Below are positions 1-6,017 of a stretch of DNA of 10,497 nucleotides, piece by piece. Position 1 is the stretch's first letter. Each line of letters opens with the position of its first letter. The stretch spans positions 1 through 10,497 of the forward strand of contig CAIJXO010000112.1 in assembly GCA_903824735.1 (NCBI GenBank), read 5' to 3'. The translations under genes were made by a program, and so were the position numbers. The stretch is from an uncultured bacterium. Its GTDB lineage: Bacteria; Patescibacteriota; Minisyncoccia; Phycocordibacterales; GWA1-40-21. Below the pieces are notes generated by a model. The model had not been told where the DNA came from and searched no databases. It saw only the letters and a list, made by a program, of their open reading frames with translations.

Positions 1-550
1 CTATGCCCCAGTGCATCCAGATAAATTGAGGGAACTTATTGACGATAAGGTTAGTAAGCTCGAAAGTGGTCTACCGGGAATGATAAAAAGGTACGATAAG
101 GTCAATTCCTCCCAGTTTATGAATGTATACAAGGGTGTCGGCGGTTTAAGGAATTACATTGATCTTGAAATTAGTGTCGGAAAGAATATCTACGGTATTG
201 GTGGTAAGGGGTCGTGGTTCGACGATAGGATTTCTGGTTCGGTTATTAAGAGGGCATATAGTAAATATAAAAAAGCTGGAATAAAAAGTTTTGTAATTTA
301 TGACCATGAAGCTGGCCTGAATCCAGACCTAGTGAAAATGATTGGATCAAATTACCGGGTTTTGCCAAAAAAGTACAGTAGCAATTCTAGTGTTGAGGTC
401 TTCGGGGATTATGTGGCTATCTATTCGGGAATCCACTTAAAAGGATTGGAGGATGATATTACTATTACTATTTTAAAAGATAAGACCCTAGCGGAAGATT
501 TTATGAAATGGTGGCAATTTATGTGGGACATGCTGCCTAGGCAAAAGTAG
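1..550 (+). CDS. TrmB-family transcriptional regulator, 5'-truncated (paralogue 1)
   Basis: Only the back part of this regulator is in the window. The frame is open from base 2 (Tyr-Ala-Pro-Val-His-Pro-Asp-Lys), so the GTG at 11 is an internal valine and not the start. The first residues match the end of the winged helix and the start of the linker coil seen in the other three TrmB-like genes here (YAPVHPDKLRELIDDK, then a Lys/Glu-rich helix up to LPGMI). The rest is the C-terminal effector domain, ending in MWDMLPRQK, close to the MWETLPGKDDK ending of the regulator at 2603-3355. The winged-helix DNA-binding part lies outside the window. It converges on the binding-protein gene at 552-1673 with 1 nt between the stop codons. 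By analogy with the other cassettes, its divergent partner should lie just left of the window. Family assignment is by resemblance to its neighbours; the ligand is unknown. Confidence 0.8.
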   Translation, partial: YAPVHPDKLRELIDDKVSKLESGLPGMIKRYDKVNSSQFMNVYKGVGGLRNYIDLEISVGKNIYGIGGKGSWFDDRISGSVIKRAYSKYKKAGIKSFVIYDHEAGLNPDLVKMIGSNYRVLPKKYSSNSSVEVFGDYVAIYSGIHLKGLEDDITITILKDKTLAEDFMKWWQFMWDMLPRQK

Positions 551-551
551 A

Positions 552-1673
552 TTATTGCTGGTACGGAATCTTTTCCCCGTTTTGGATGATGACATTTATC
601 GATCCGACACCGACCTCATCTCCATTTTTGTCAAAGCGGTATGTACCGATTGCGCCAGTGAAAGAGGGCATCTTATAAAGGTAGTCTTTTATTTTTGTTG
701 GATTAGTACCGACGGCCTCGATTGCTTGCATGATTATGTATACACGATCATATGAAGAACCCATATCATAGTCGACAGCTGGGTCTTTGCTATAAATATT
801 CTTGTATTTTTCAAGCAGTGCCAATCCTTTTTTATCAAGACCTGTTCCATCTGTAGAAACAACGCCGTTCATATAATTACCAGCAATTTCTATTGCTTCT
901 TTGGTCGCTAAGTTGAAATTTCCATGTATCGGTACGGTTATTCCTAACTGGCGTGCCTGCTTAACGAGTATACCGCCTCCTTTTACATCGCCACCGGGGT
1001 TCATGAAGATTACTTCCGGGTTTGTTGATTTGACCTTGGTTAAAATAGAACGGAAGTCTTTTGTCTCGGTATTATATACTTCGTCAGATACAAGCGTCAC
1101 CCCGTATTTAGAGAAGGCTTCTTTCATAATTGTTCTTGCGCCTTGTGAGTAATCGATATTTTCGCTTATCAAAGCGACGGTCTTATATTTCTTGGTAATA
1201 GTTTCTGCGTCTAATTTGGCCACGTCAGAATCTGAGGGGGAATTGCGGAATATATAGTCGCCAGCATTGGTTATATCTGGGCTACTAGAAAAAGCGGATA
1301 GCAACAAGATCTTGCTTGTCTCGGCTATCGGCGCCATCGCCAAAGTCTCAGAACTGCATAGACCACCGAGAATAATGCCAACTTTATCGACAGAGATAAG
1401 TTTTTGAATAGCAGTCACAGCATCTTTTCCTGTACATTTACCGTCTTCATAGATGATCTCAAGTTTTCTTCCACCAATTCCACCTGCGTTATTGATCTCA
1501 TCAATAGCAATTTTGGTAGCATTGACCTCGGTTTCACCATAGATAGCGACATCGCCAGACAGGGGAGCAACGAAGCCAATTTTTATAGCACTAGTATCTT
1601 TGGATTTAATTCCAACGGCAATAATAATGATTACAATTAAAACTATTATGCTAATTTTTAAATTTCTTTTCAT
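552..1673 (-). CDS. Branched-chain amino acid ABC transporter substrate-binding protein, LivJ/LivK-like (SBP-1)
   Basis: A 373-residue type I periplasmic-binding-fold protein of the Leu/Ile/Val-binding family (Peripla_BP_6 type), expected to capture amino acids or related solutes outside the membrane. Residues 1-21 form a positively charged start and a hydrophobic helix with no lipobox cysteine or clear cleavage site, so it is probably tethered by an uncleaved helix. The mature part begins IKIGFVAPLSGDVA, and the AGGIGGRK turn follows. Cys80 and Cys106 sit in DGKC and GGLCSSE, the positions of the disulfide in E. coli LivJ; the following SSET and SAFSSSP segments correspond to the ligand pocket. 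I chose the ATG at 1673 because the hydrophobic segment directly follows it; an upstream start would add ten unneeded residues. No Shine-Dalgarno is visible. It is divergent from the TrmB gene at 1847 and clearly paralogous to the protein at 3550-4686. The true ligand is not known. Confidence 0.9.
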   Translation of the reverse strand: MKRNLKISIIVLIVIIIIAVGIKSKDTSAIKIGFVAPLSGDVAIYGETEVNATKIAIDEINNAGGIGGRKLEIIYEDGKCTGKDAVTAIQKLISVDKVGIILGGLCSSETLAMAPIAETSKILLLSAFSSSPDITNAGDYIFRNSPSDSDVAKLDAETITKKYKTVALISENIDYSQGARTIMKEAFSKYGVTLVSDEVYNTETKDFRSILTKVKSTNPEVIFMNPGGDVKGGGILVKQARQLGITVPIHGNFNLATKEAIEIAGNYMNGVVSTDGTGLDKKGLALLEKYKNIYSKDPAVDYDMGSSYDRVYIIMQAIEAVGTNPTKIKDYLYKMPSFTGAIGTYRFDKNGDEVGVGSINVIIQNGEKIPYQQ

Positions 1674-1690
1674 GATAATACTTTGTTTAC

Positions 1691-1704
1691 TAATAAATAA
1701 CAAT
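1691..1704 (-). repeat. 14-nt leader element shared with SBP-2 gene
   Basis: On the minus strand this reads ATTGTTATTTATTA and ends 17 nt before the ATG of the SBP gene. The identical 14-mer occurs at 3516-3529 on the plus strand, ending 20 nt before the ATG of the second SBP gene. A looser relative (GTATTAGTAACAAA) lies before the third SBP gene. It could be a conserved 5' leader acting in translation, or simply retained from gene duplication. Confidence 0.6.
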
Positions 1705-1727
1705 ATAATGATAACTTATATTGTCAA
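1700..1727 (-). promoter_or_regulatory. Predicted promoter of the SBP-1 gene
   Basis: On the minus strand a perfect -35 TTGACA (1727-1722) is followed after 16 bp by a weak -10 TATTGT (1705-1700). The -35 lies inside the palindrome ATTGACAAT, so a protein bound there would compete with RNA polymerase. The -10 choice is uncertain; TATATT lies nearer but at poor spacing. Confidence 0.5.
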
Positions 1728-1747
1728 TAAGTCACGAAATATGACAA
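1719..1747. promoter_or_regulatory. Candidate TrmB operator: palindrome TATTGTCAATA plus half-site TGACAA
   Basis: TATTGTCAATA at 1719-1729 is an exact 11-bp palindrome around its central base. TGACAA at 1742-1747 is an inverted copy of TTGTCA (1721-1726), with starts 21 bp apart, about two helical turns. The core ATTGTCAAT recurs once in each of the other two SBP/TrmB intergenic regions (3415-3423, 5887-5895). A role as operator for the divergent TrmB regulator is an inference. Confidence 0.55.
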
Positions 1748-1800
1748 AGACTCGATACGCCACCGAAGTAGTCCATCAATATCGGTTGTATATAAAGGGC

Positions 1801-1835
1801 TTTACAGAAATAATGTATATGATATACTGTTGTCA
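1801..1835 (+). promoter_or_regulatory. Promoter of TrmB paralogue 2 with downstream TTGTCA half-site
   Basis: TTTACA (1801-1806), a 16-bp spacer and TATACT (1823-1828) with an upstream TGA give an extended -10 promoter. TTGTCA (1830-1835) begins 2 nt after the -10, over the expected transcription start, a natural place for autorepression. The 11-mer TGATATACTGT is repeated exactly in the promoter of the regulator at 6018. The expected leader is about 12 nt and has no Shine-Dalgarno. Confidence 0.65.
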
Positions 1836-1846
1836 TAGATAACAAC

Positions 1847-2602
1847 ATGAATGAAATTATCCCAGTTTTAACTGAATATGGTCTTGATGATAGGGAGGCG
1901 GCTCTCTACCTAGCCGGGCTTGAGATCGGTGAGTCTGGTATGGCGTCAATCGCCAAACTGGCCGGAATCAAGCGACCAAGCGCATATCTGATATTTAAGA
2001 CTCTTGAGCAGAAAGGTCTGATGGGCAGTTTTAAGATGAAACATGGTTTGCGCTTTGTTTCAACCAAGCCCGAGATCTTAGTCGCCCGCGCTAAAGCAAA
2101 AGCTAAGAATCTAGAATCAATCCTACCAAGTATTAATGCTTTGATTGGTAAAAGCGCACATAAGCCGAGAATTACTTACTATGAAGGGCGAGAGGGCTTA
2201 CTGACTGCCGTAGAAGAAACTCTCAAGACGACAAATACTACTATGCGCCACATCGGCTCTCTAAAGGAGGCGCATAAGATTATCGGGGAGGAATATGACT
2301 TGAACCATTACATGCCTACCAGGATTAAAAAGAATATCTTTTTGAAAGCGCTATATTTTCCATACATTTCTTCTAGAATTACCTCGAGAGATGATGCCGC
2401 AGACCTAAGAGAAATTCGTTTCCTACCGATAAAATACAACAACAATACTTCTACAGTAATTATGGATGATCGGATTATTATTACCGCCGGCAGTAAGGAG
2501 TTGATATCGGTTGTCATTGAGAGTAAAGAGATTGCGTTTAGTGAGCAACAAAGATTTGATCTAGTCTGGGACTTGGTGGGGGAGAAGAAAAGTTCCAAAT
2601 AG
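1847..2602 (+). CDS. TrmB-family transcriptional regulator (paralogue 2)
   Basis: A 251-residue regulator. Residues 1-62 form a winged helix-turn-helix: the leading helices contain LDDREAALYLAGLEIGE, then MASIAKLAGIKRPSAYLIF covers the helix-turn-helix, with KRPSAY at the start of the recognition helix. Residues 75-101 are a Lys/Ala-rich dimerisation coil ending ILPSINALIG. From about 107 the C-terminal effector domain starts with RITYYEGREGLLTAVEE and ends in VWDLVGEKK. In archaeal TrmB proteins the C-terminal domain binds sugars; here the neighbouring amino-acid-type binding protein suggests another ligand, but that is inference. The gene is divergent from SBP-1 and its stop codon touches that of the convergent regulator at 2603. 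It most likely controls itself and SBP-1 through the shared 173-bp region. Confidence 0.9.
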   Translation: MNEIIPVLTEYGLDDREAALYLAGLEIGESGMASIAKLAGIKRPSAYLIFKTLEQKGLMGSFKMKHGLRFVSTKPEILVARAKAKAKNLESILPSINALIGKSAHKPRITYYEGREGLLTAVEETLKTTNTTMRHIGSLKEAHKIIGEEYDLNHYMPTRIKKNIFLKALYFPYISSRITSRDDAADLREIRFLPIKYNNNTSTVIMDDRIIITAGSKELISVVIESKEIAFSEQQRFDLVWDLVGEKKSSK

Positions 2603-3355
2603 CTATTTATCGTCTTTTCCCGGCAATGTCTCCCACATAATCTCAAAGATTTGCTTTACGGCGTCGTGGATTTTTGTGCTTTCGATTATGATTCCTAGAC
2701 GGTCACCATAGTTTAATATCGCTGTCTTATCTTTACCGTACAGTAGTATTTCATTCTCCAAGTTATATTTTGCAGGATCGACTAATCTGGACTTTCTAAG
2801 TTGCTCGTTATTTTTGTTAATGTAGGGTCTCAATTCGGGGCTGTCCGGGAGAATGGCTCTGATCCAGATATTTTTGCGCTGTCTTTCGGGGATATAATAT
2901 TTTTCTTGAAACGATTCACTGCCGAGAGAAGAAGAAGCAGAAAACCAGGATTGGATTTCGTGATTTGGGATGGCTAGTGTCTCGCGGTAGGCCTCTTTGA
3001 TTCCGGCTTCGCCTTCAAAGTAACGGACTGACGGTTTTCTATCTAGGGCCGATCCAAGAGCAACAAGATTCGACATATTTTGTTCCAGTTCTTTTTTGTT
3101 GTCGTCCAGGATTTCCAGGATTATCTTTGGGCTTTCAGCCGTATAATATTTTAAATTTTTTCTTTTAGATTGACTAACTAAGCCCCTTCTAATTAAGTTT
3201 TCCAGCTCAATATAAGTCGTTGGTCTCTTTATGCCAGATTTTTGTGAAATGCGGGAGGCTGTCGATTCTCCAAGCTCGTAGTTAGCCAGGTATACTGCCG
3301 CTTCTTTGGGGGACAGGCCGGTCTTGATTAAGGTATCAATATAGTTCATTTGCAT
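2603..3355 (-). CDS. TrmB-family transcriptional regulator (paralogue 3)
   Basis: A 250-residue regulator with the same layout as its paralogues. Residues 1-62 are the winged helix: LSPKEAAVYLANYELGE, then TASRISQKSGIKRPTTYIE with KRPTTY opening the recognition helix, and the wing RKNLKYYTAE. Residues 76-100 form a coil (ILDDNKKELEQNMSNL). The effector domain begins SVRYFEGEAGIKEAYRETL and ends MWETLPGKDDK. The start may be the ATG at 3355 or the in-frame ATG at 3349; neither has a Shine-Dalgarno, and 3355 is used because the promoter allows it. It ends tail to tail with paralogue 2 (no bases between stop codons) and is divergent from SBP-2 at 3550. Probably a repressor or dual regulator of SBP-2 and of itself. 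Confidence 0.9.
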   Translation of the reverse strand: MQMNYIDTLIKTGLSPKEAAVYLANYELGESTASRISQKSGIKRPTTYIELENLIRRGLVSQSKRKNLKYYTAESPKIILEILDDNKKELEQNMSNLVALGSALDRKPSVRYFEGEAGIKEAYRETLAIPNHEIQSWFSASSSLGSESFQEKYYIPERQRKNIWIRAILPDSPELRPYINKNNEQLRKSRLVDPAKYNLENEILLYGKDKTAILNYGDRLGIIIESTKIHDAVKQIFEIMWETLPGKDDK

Positions 3356-3380
3356 ATTTTAGGCTAACTGTTAATAAAAC

Positions 3381-3422
3381 TGACAACAGAGTTATTTTAG
3401 TGCTAATCTTTGTAATTGTCAA
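3381..3422 (-). promoter_or_regulatory. Strong promoter of TrmB paralogue 3 with operator-like sites
   Basis: On the minus strand TTGACA (3422-3417), 17 bp and TAAAAT (3399-3394) form a near-consensus promoter. The -35 is inside the palindrome ATTGTCAAT (3415-3423). TTGTCA (3386-3381) follows 7 nt after the -10, over the expected start point. The string CTGTTGTCA is shared with the same position of the paralogue 2 promoter. This fits autoregulation. Confidence 0.7.
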
Positions 3423-3423
3423 T
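3415..3423. promoter_or_regulatory. Candidate TrmB operator ATTGTCAAT
   Basis: A 9-bp palindrome that is also present at 1720-1728 and 5887-5895. It lies 64 bp from the start of the minus-strand gene and about 130 bp from the plus-strand gene, similar offsets to those in the other two intergenic regions. Confidence 0.55.
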
Positions 3424-3472
3424 AAATATAGGGTTGGATTACAATATTCGGTTTTGGTTAGGATGTTAATAA

Positions 3473-3511
3473 TTGTGACAGGATGGCGAGTTTTTTGTCT
3501 GGGTGTATAAT
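3473..3511 (+). promoter_or_regulatory. Promoter of SBP-2 with possible activator site
   Basis: A consensus -10 TATAAT (3506-3511) precedes SBP-2, but no fair -35 lies 16 to 18 bp upstream. TTGTGACA (3473-3480), a relative of the TTGTCA element, is centred about 41 bp before the expected start near 3518. A good -10, a poor -35 and a site near -41 are typical of activator-dependent promoters; the activator role is an inference. Confidence 0.45.
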
Positions 3512-3515
3512 ACAA

Positions 3516-3529
3516 ATTGTTATTTATTA
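3516..3529 (+). repeat. 14-nt leader element shared with SBP-1 gene
   Basis: ATTGTTATTTATTA, identical to the minus strand of 1691-1704. It lies at the expected transcription start and 20 nt before the SBP-2 ATG. Confidence 0.6.
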
Positions 3530-3549
3530 AGTTTATAATTTTAAAAATC

Positions 3550-4686
3550 ATGGACGAACAAAAAGCTGGCAGTTCAAAGAAGGCGTGGTGGATCTTGGGG
3601 ATAGTTATCGTGTTGATTTTAATAGTTGTCGGTATTTCTTCAAACAAAAAGCCAGCTGAAACTGGTCCGATAAAGATTGGTTTTGTTGCGCCTTTGACAG
3701 GTGATGTGGCAAGTATCGGACAGAACATGAAAATGGCGGCTGAGCTCGCCGTCGCTGAAGTAAATAGTGCTGGCGGTATAAATGGCCGAATGGTTGCTAT
3801 TATTGCTGAAGATGGAAAATGTGATGGTAAAGAAGCAGTAACAGCAGTTACTAAATTGATTAATTTAGATAAGGTTCCAGTGATTGTTGGTGGTGCCTGT
3901 TCTTCAGAAACTGTAGCCCCAGCTCCTATTGCTGAAAAAGCAAAGGTTGTAATGCTTTCTCCTTTATCTTCTAGTCCAGCTATTACTACAGCCGGGGACT
4001 ACATTTTTAGAGATTATCCATCCGATGCTTTCCAGGGTGTTCGAGCGGCTGAATTTGCAGTAAATACGTTGAAAGCTAAAAATATCGCTGTCTTGTCATG
4101 CGTAGATGATTATTGCCAAGGTGTACAGCAAGTATTTAAGGATAAAGCTGTTTCGCTAGGGGCGACAATTATCGTTGATGATAAGTATGAGAAAACAGCT
4201 AATGATTTAAAGACGCAATTGACGAAAATCAAATCGGCTAATCCTGACCTTGTCTATTTTGTTGGTTATACTGATGGAGCAGTTATTGGCCTAAAACAAG
4301 CAAAAGAAATTGGGTTGAATACTAAATTTCTTGGTGGAGATGCTTGGAATGATCCAAAAATTGTAGTGGGAGCTGGTTTGTCGGCTGAGGGAATAATGTA
4401 TTTGATTCCAACAGTTGTTAAAAATTCTACGTTTGATACCGCTATGACAAAATCAGGCAGTAAGGAAATTACTATTGGTTCAAGAGAGGCTTATGATGCG
4501 GTAAAGATTTTGGCTCAGGTAATTGCAAAGGTTGGAACTGATAGCTCTAAGATAAAAGATGCCTTATACAAAGTGCAAAATTATCAGGGGGTTTCTGGTA
4601 GTATTTCTTTCGACAAGAATGGAGATATAAGCAGTTCAAGTTATGATGTTAAAGTAATTAAGGGAGGAAAGCCGGTTGATTATTAA
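3550..4686 (+). CDS. Branched-chain amino acid ABC transporter substrate-binding protein, LivJ/LivK-like (SBP-2)
   Basis: A 378-residue paralogue of SBP-1. Residues 1-12 are polar and basic, then a helix (WWILGIVIVLILIVVGI, 13-29) anchors it; there is no lipobox cysteine. The fold starts at IKIGFVAPLTGDVASIG. Cys91 (DGKC) and Cys117 (GGACSSE) match the LivJ disulfide. A second pair, Cys184 and Cys189, in LSCVDDYCQG, is absent from both sister proteins and may form a small extra disulfide loop at the start of the second lobe. Other family hallmarks are SPLSSSP, AGDYIFR and the late YDAVKILAQVI helix. The ATG at 3550 was chosen over the TTG at 3517 because the latter overlaps the predicted transcription start. 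No Shine-Dalgarno. It is divergent from TrmB paralogue 3 and followed by a terminator. The ligand is probably an amino acid but unproven. Confidence 0.92.
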   Translation: MDEQKAGSSKKAWWILGIVIVLILIVVGISSNKKPAETGPIKIGFVAPLTGDVASIGQNMKMAAELAVAEVNSAGGINGRMVAIIAEDGKCDGKEAVTAVTKLINLDKVPVIVGGACSSETVAPAPIAEKAKVVMLSPLSSSPAITTAGDYIFRDYPSDAFQGVRAAEFAVNTLKAKNIAVLSCVDDYCQGVQQVFKDKAVSLGATIIVDDKYEKTANDLKTQLTKIKSANPDLVYFVGYTDGAVIGLKQAKEIGLNTKFLGGDAWNDPKIVVGAGLSAEGIMYLIPTVVKNSTFDTAMTKSGSKEITIGSREAYDAVKILAQVIAKVGTDSSKIKDALYKVQNYQGVSGSISFDKNGDISSSSYDVKVIKGGKPVDY

Positions 4687-4710
4687 TCGGTAATCTAGAT
4701 TTCTATCACA

Positions 4711-4738
4711 CAAAAACCGTCCTCTGGGGCGGTTTTTG
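4711..4738. terminator. Bidirectional intrinsic terminator between convergent SBP-2 and SBP-3
   Basis: A 7-bp stem ACCGTCC/GGGCGGT (one G-T pair) with loop TCTG at 4723-4726, flanked by five A's on the left and five T's on the right. It reads as a terminator on both strands, serving SBP-2 (ends 4686) and SBP-3 (ends 4753). Confidence 0.88.
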
Positions 4739-4752
4739 GTTGTAGACTATCG

Positions 4753-5835
4753 CTAGTTAGCTGAGACGACCTTACCTCCTTTAATCATCTTGACTGATGG
4801 CTCAGTGATAAAGAAGCCGTCACTATCGATTTTGATTTTACCAAACACCGGTGAGTTCCAGTCTCCCATCTGAGCGATTACACCTGGAAGATCAGCTGGG
4901 TTGATTGGCTTACCCGATTTCTCTTGAAGGGCGATAAGCATAGTCACCAAGTCGTAGACATAAGATGATCCAGCTTGTGGGTCAGTTCCATATGCTGACT
5001 TAAATTTTGCCGCGAAACTTGGGACGATAGAGTCAGAGACAAACCAGGAACCCTCAAATAACTCTGGGTTACTACTCCACTCAAATGTTTCAACGGAGGT
5101 GACTGGAACATTCACACCGAGCTCTTTCATCTGTCGAGCCACTATTTCGATTTCTGGTGAAAACATTTCAAGGACAACCATGTCGGGATTAGATTTCTTT
5201 ATTTTACTAATGATTGTCTTAAAATCTTTTTCTCCGACATTTGTCAGATCATAGGATACTATCTCGACACTCGAACCCTTAAGTGAATCTCTGACGGCTG
5301 AGGTTACCGCTAGAGGTCCGGGATGATTAGTATCGATGATAGCTACTTTCTTGTAATTTCGTCTGATCAACTCGCTGGCTAGTAATTGTCCTTCTTTAAA
5401 TGGGGGAGTCCAGTGAACATAGTTGTATACTCCTTTGGCCACTGTCGGATCAGAAGCGAGAGAAAACTGAGTGGTTTTACCTTGCTCGGCTATACTATTG
5501 ATAGCATTTCCAGTTCCTGAACCAAATTCGATTATAGCTAATACCTTATCTACATTAATCAATTTACTTGCGGCGGTCGCAGCCATCTTTGGACTAAATT
5601 GATCATCTTCAAAAATAAGCTCGTAATTATATTTTGTGACACCAGCATCTTTAAGCGCAAGTTCTGCGGCTTTCTTAGCGGGTTCACCTAGAAAGGCGAC
5701 GCCACCAGAAAGGGGAAGATTTAAACCGATTTTCACTGTCTGCTTTTCGCCAACTGGAGTAGAGGAACGGTTCGAGAAACCTAGGGTAGCAACGATGATA
5801 ATTGCGACGATTACGATCCATAAATATTTTTTCAT
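4753..5835 (-). CDS. Divergent ABC transporter substrate-binding protein of the LivJ family (SBP-3)
   Basis: A 360-residue binding protein. Residues 1-19 (MKKYLWIVIVAIIIVATLG) form a membrane anchor or signal without a lipobox cysteine. The fold starts VKIGLNLPLSGGVAFLG, and the C-terminal lobe carries DFKTIISKIKKSNPDMVV and YVYDLVTMLIAL, both typical of the family. It has no cysteine at all: the two LivJ disulfide positions of its sisters are Phe80 (DDQF) and Gly105 (EFGSGTG), and the CSSE pocket motif is replaced by GSGTG. This suggests a different ligand from SBP-1 and SBP-2. The frame is open up to 5967, but the ATG at 5835 directly precedes the hydrophobic segment and the extra 44 residues would cover the promoter. 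It is divergent from TrmB paralogue 4. Confidence 0.87.
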   Translation of the reverse strand: MKKYLWIVIVAIIIVATLGFSNRSSTPVGEKQTVKIGLNLPLSGGVAFLGEPAKKAAELALKDAGVTKYNYELIFEDDQFSPKMAATAASKLINVDKVLAIIEFGSGTGNAINSIAEQGKTTQFSLASDPTVAKGVYNYVHWTPPFKEGQLLASELIRRNYKKVAIIDTNHPGPLAVTSAVRDSLKGSSVEIVSYDLTNVGEKDFKTIISKIKKSNPDMVVLEMFSPEIEIVARQMKELGVNVPVTSVETFEWSSNPELFEGSWFVSDSIVPSFAAKFKSAYGTDPQAGSSYVYDLVTMLIALQEKSGKPINPADLPGVIAQMGDWNSPVFGKIKIDSDGFFITEPSVKMIKGGKVVSAN

Positions 5836-5863
5836 GTGTTTTTTTGTTACTAATACTGTTAAA

Positions 5864-5894
5864 ATTATCTGATACAAGTATATACTATTGTCAA
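5864..5894 (-). promoter_or_regulatory. Predicted promoter of SBP-3
   Basis: On the minus strand TTGACA (5894-5889) is followed after 19 bp by GATAAT (5869-5864). The spacing is long, so the promoter may be weak or regulated. As for SBP-1, the -35 lies in the palindrome. The leader ends in an A-rich stretch with no Shine-Dalgarno. Confidence 0.45.
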
Positions 5895-5918
5895 TAGATT
5901 GGGTTAAAACTCTGACAA
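5885..5918. promoter_or_regulatory. Candidate TrmB operator: palindrome CTATTGTCAATAG plus half-site TGACAA
   Basis: CTATTGTCAATAG at 5885-5897 is an exact 13-bp palindrome, the longest copy of the element in the window. TGACAA at 5913-5918 is an inverted half-site, as in the SBP-1 region, but with starts 25 bp apart instead of 21. Reading toward the SBP gene, both regions run TTTGTCA, then TATTGACAATA, then the leader. Confidence 0.6.
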
Positions 5919-5983
5919 ATATGGTTAAAATAGCCTTACTATATATGAGTAGAGTAATTAAATACATATTTTGTCGGTTAGAT

Positions 5984-6011
5984 TTGACAATAATCTAGCA
6001 CTTGATATACT
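5984..6011 (+). promoter_or_regulatory. Strong promoter of TrmB paralogue 4; likely leaderless
   Basis: TTGACA (5984-5989), 16 bp, TATACT (6006-6011) with an upstream TGA as an extended -10. The ATG at 6018 comes 6 nt after the -10, so transcription should start at or next to the ATG. The -35 lies in TTTGACAATA, a near copy of the palindromic element, and TTGTCG (5970-5975) lies just upstream. Confidence 0.75.
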
Positions 6012-6017
6012 GTATAT

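Noticed and set aside
11..13. GTG at 11 as the start of the first regulator
   Set aside because: The frame is open to the window edge and the preceding residues Tyr-Ala-Pro match the family, so the gene is cut, not short.
3336..3728. Minus-strand frame of 130 codons across the SBP-2 promoter
   Set aside because: Overlaps the start of SBP-2 and of a TrmB gene and has no recognisable domain.
5836..5967. N-terminal extension of SBP-3 by 44 residues
   Set aside because: The open frame covers the promoter and palindrome of the divergent region, and the anchor helix starts right after the ATG at 5835.
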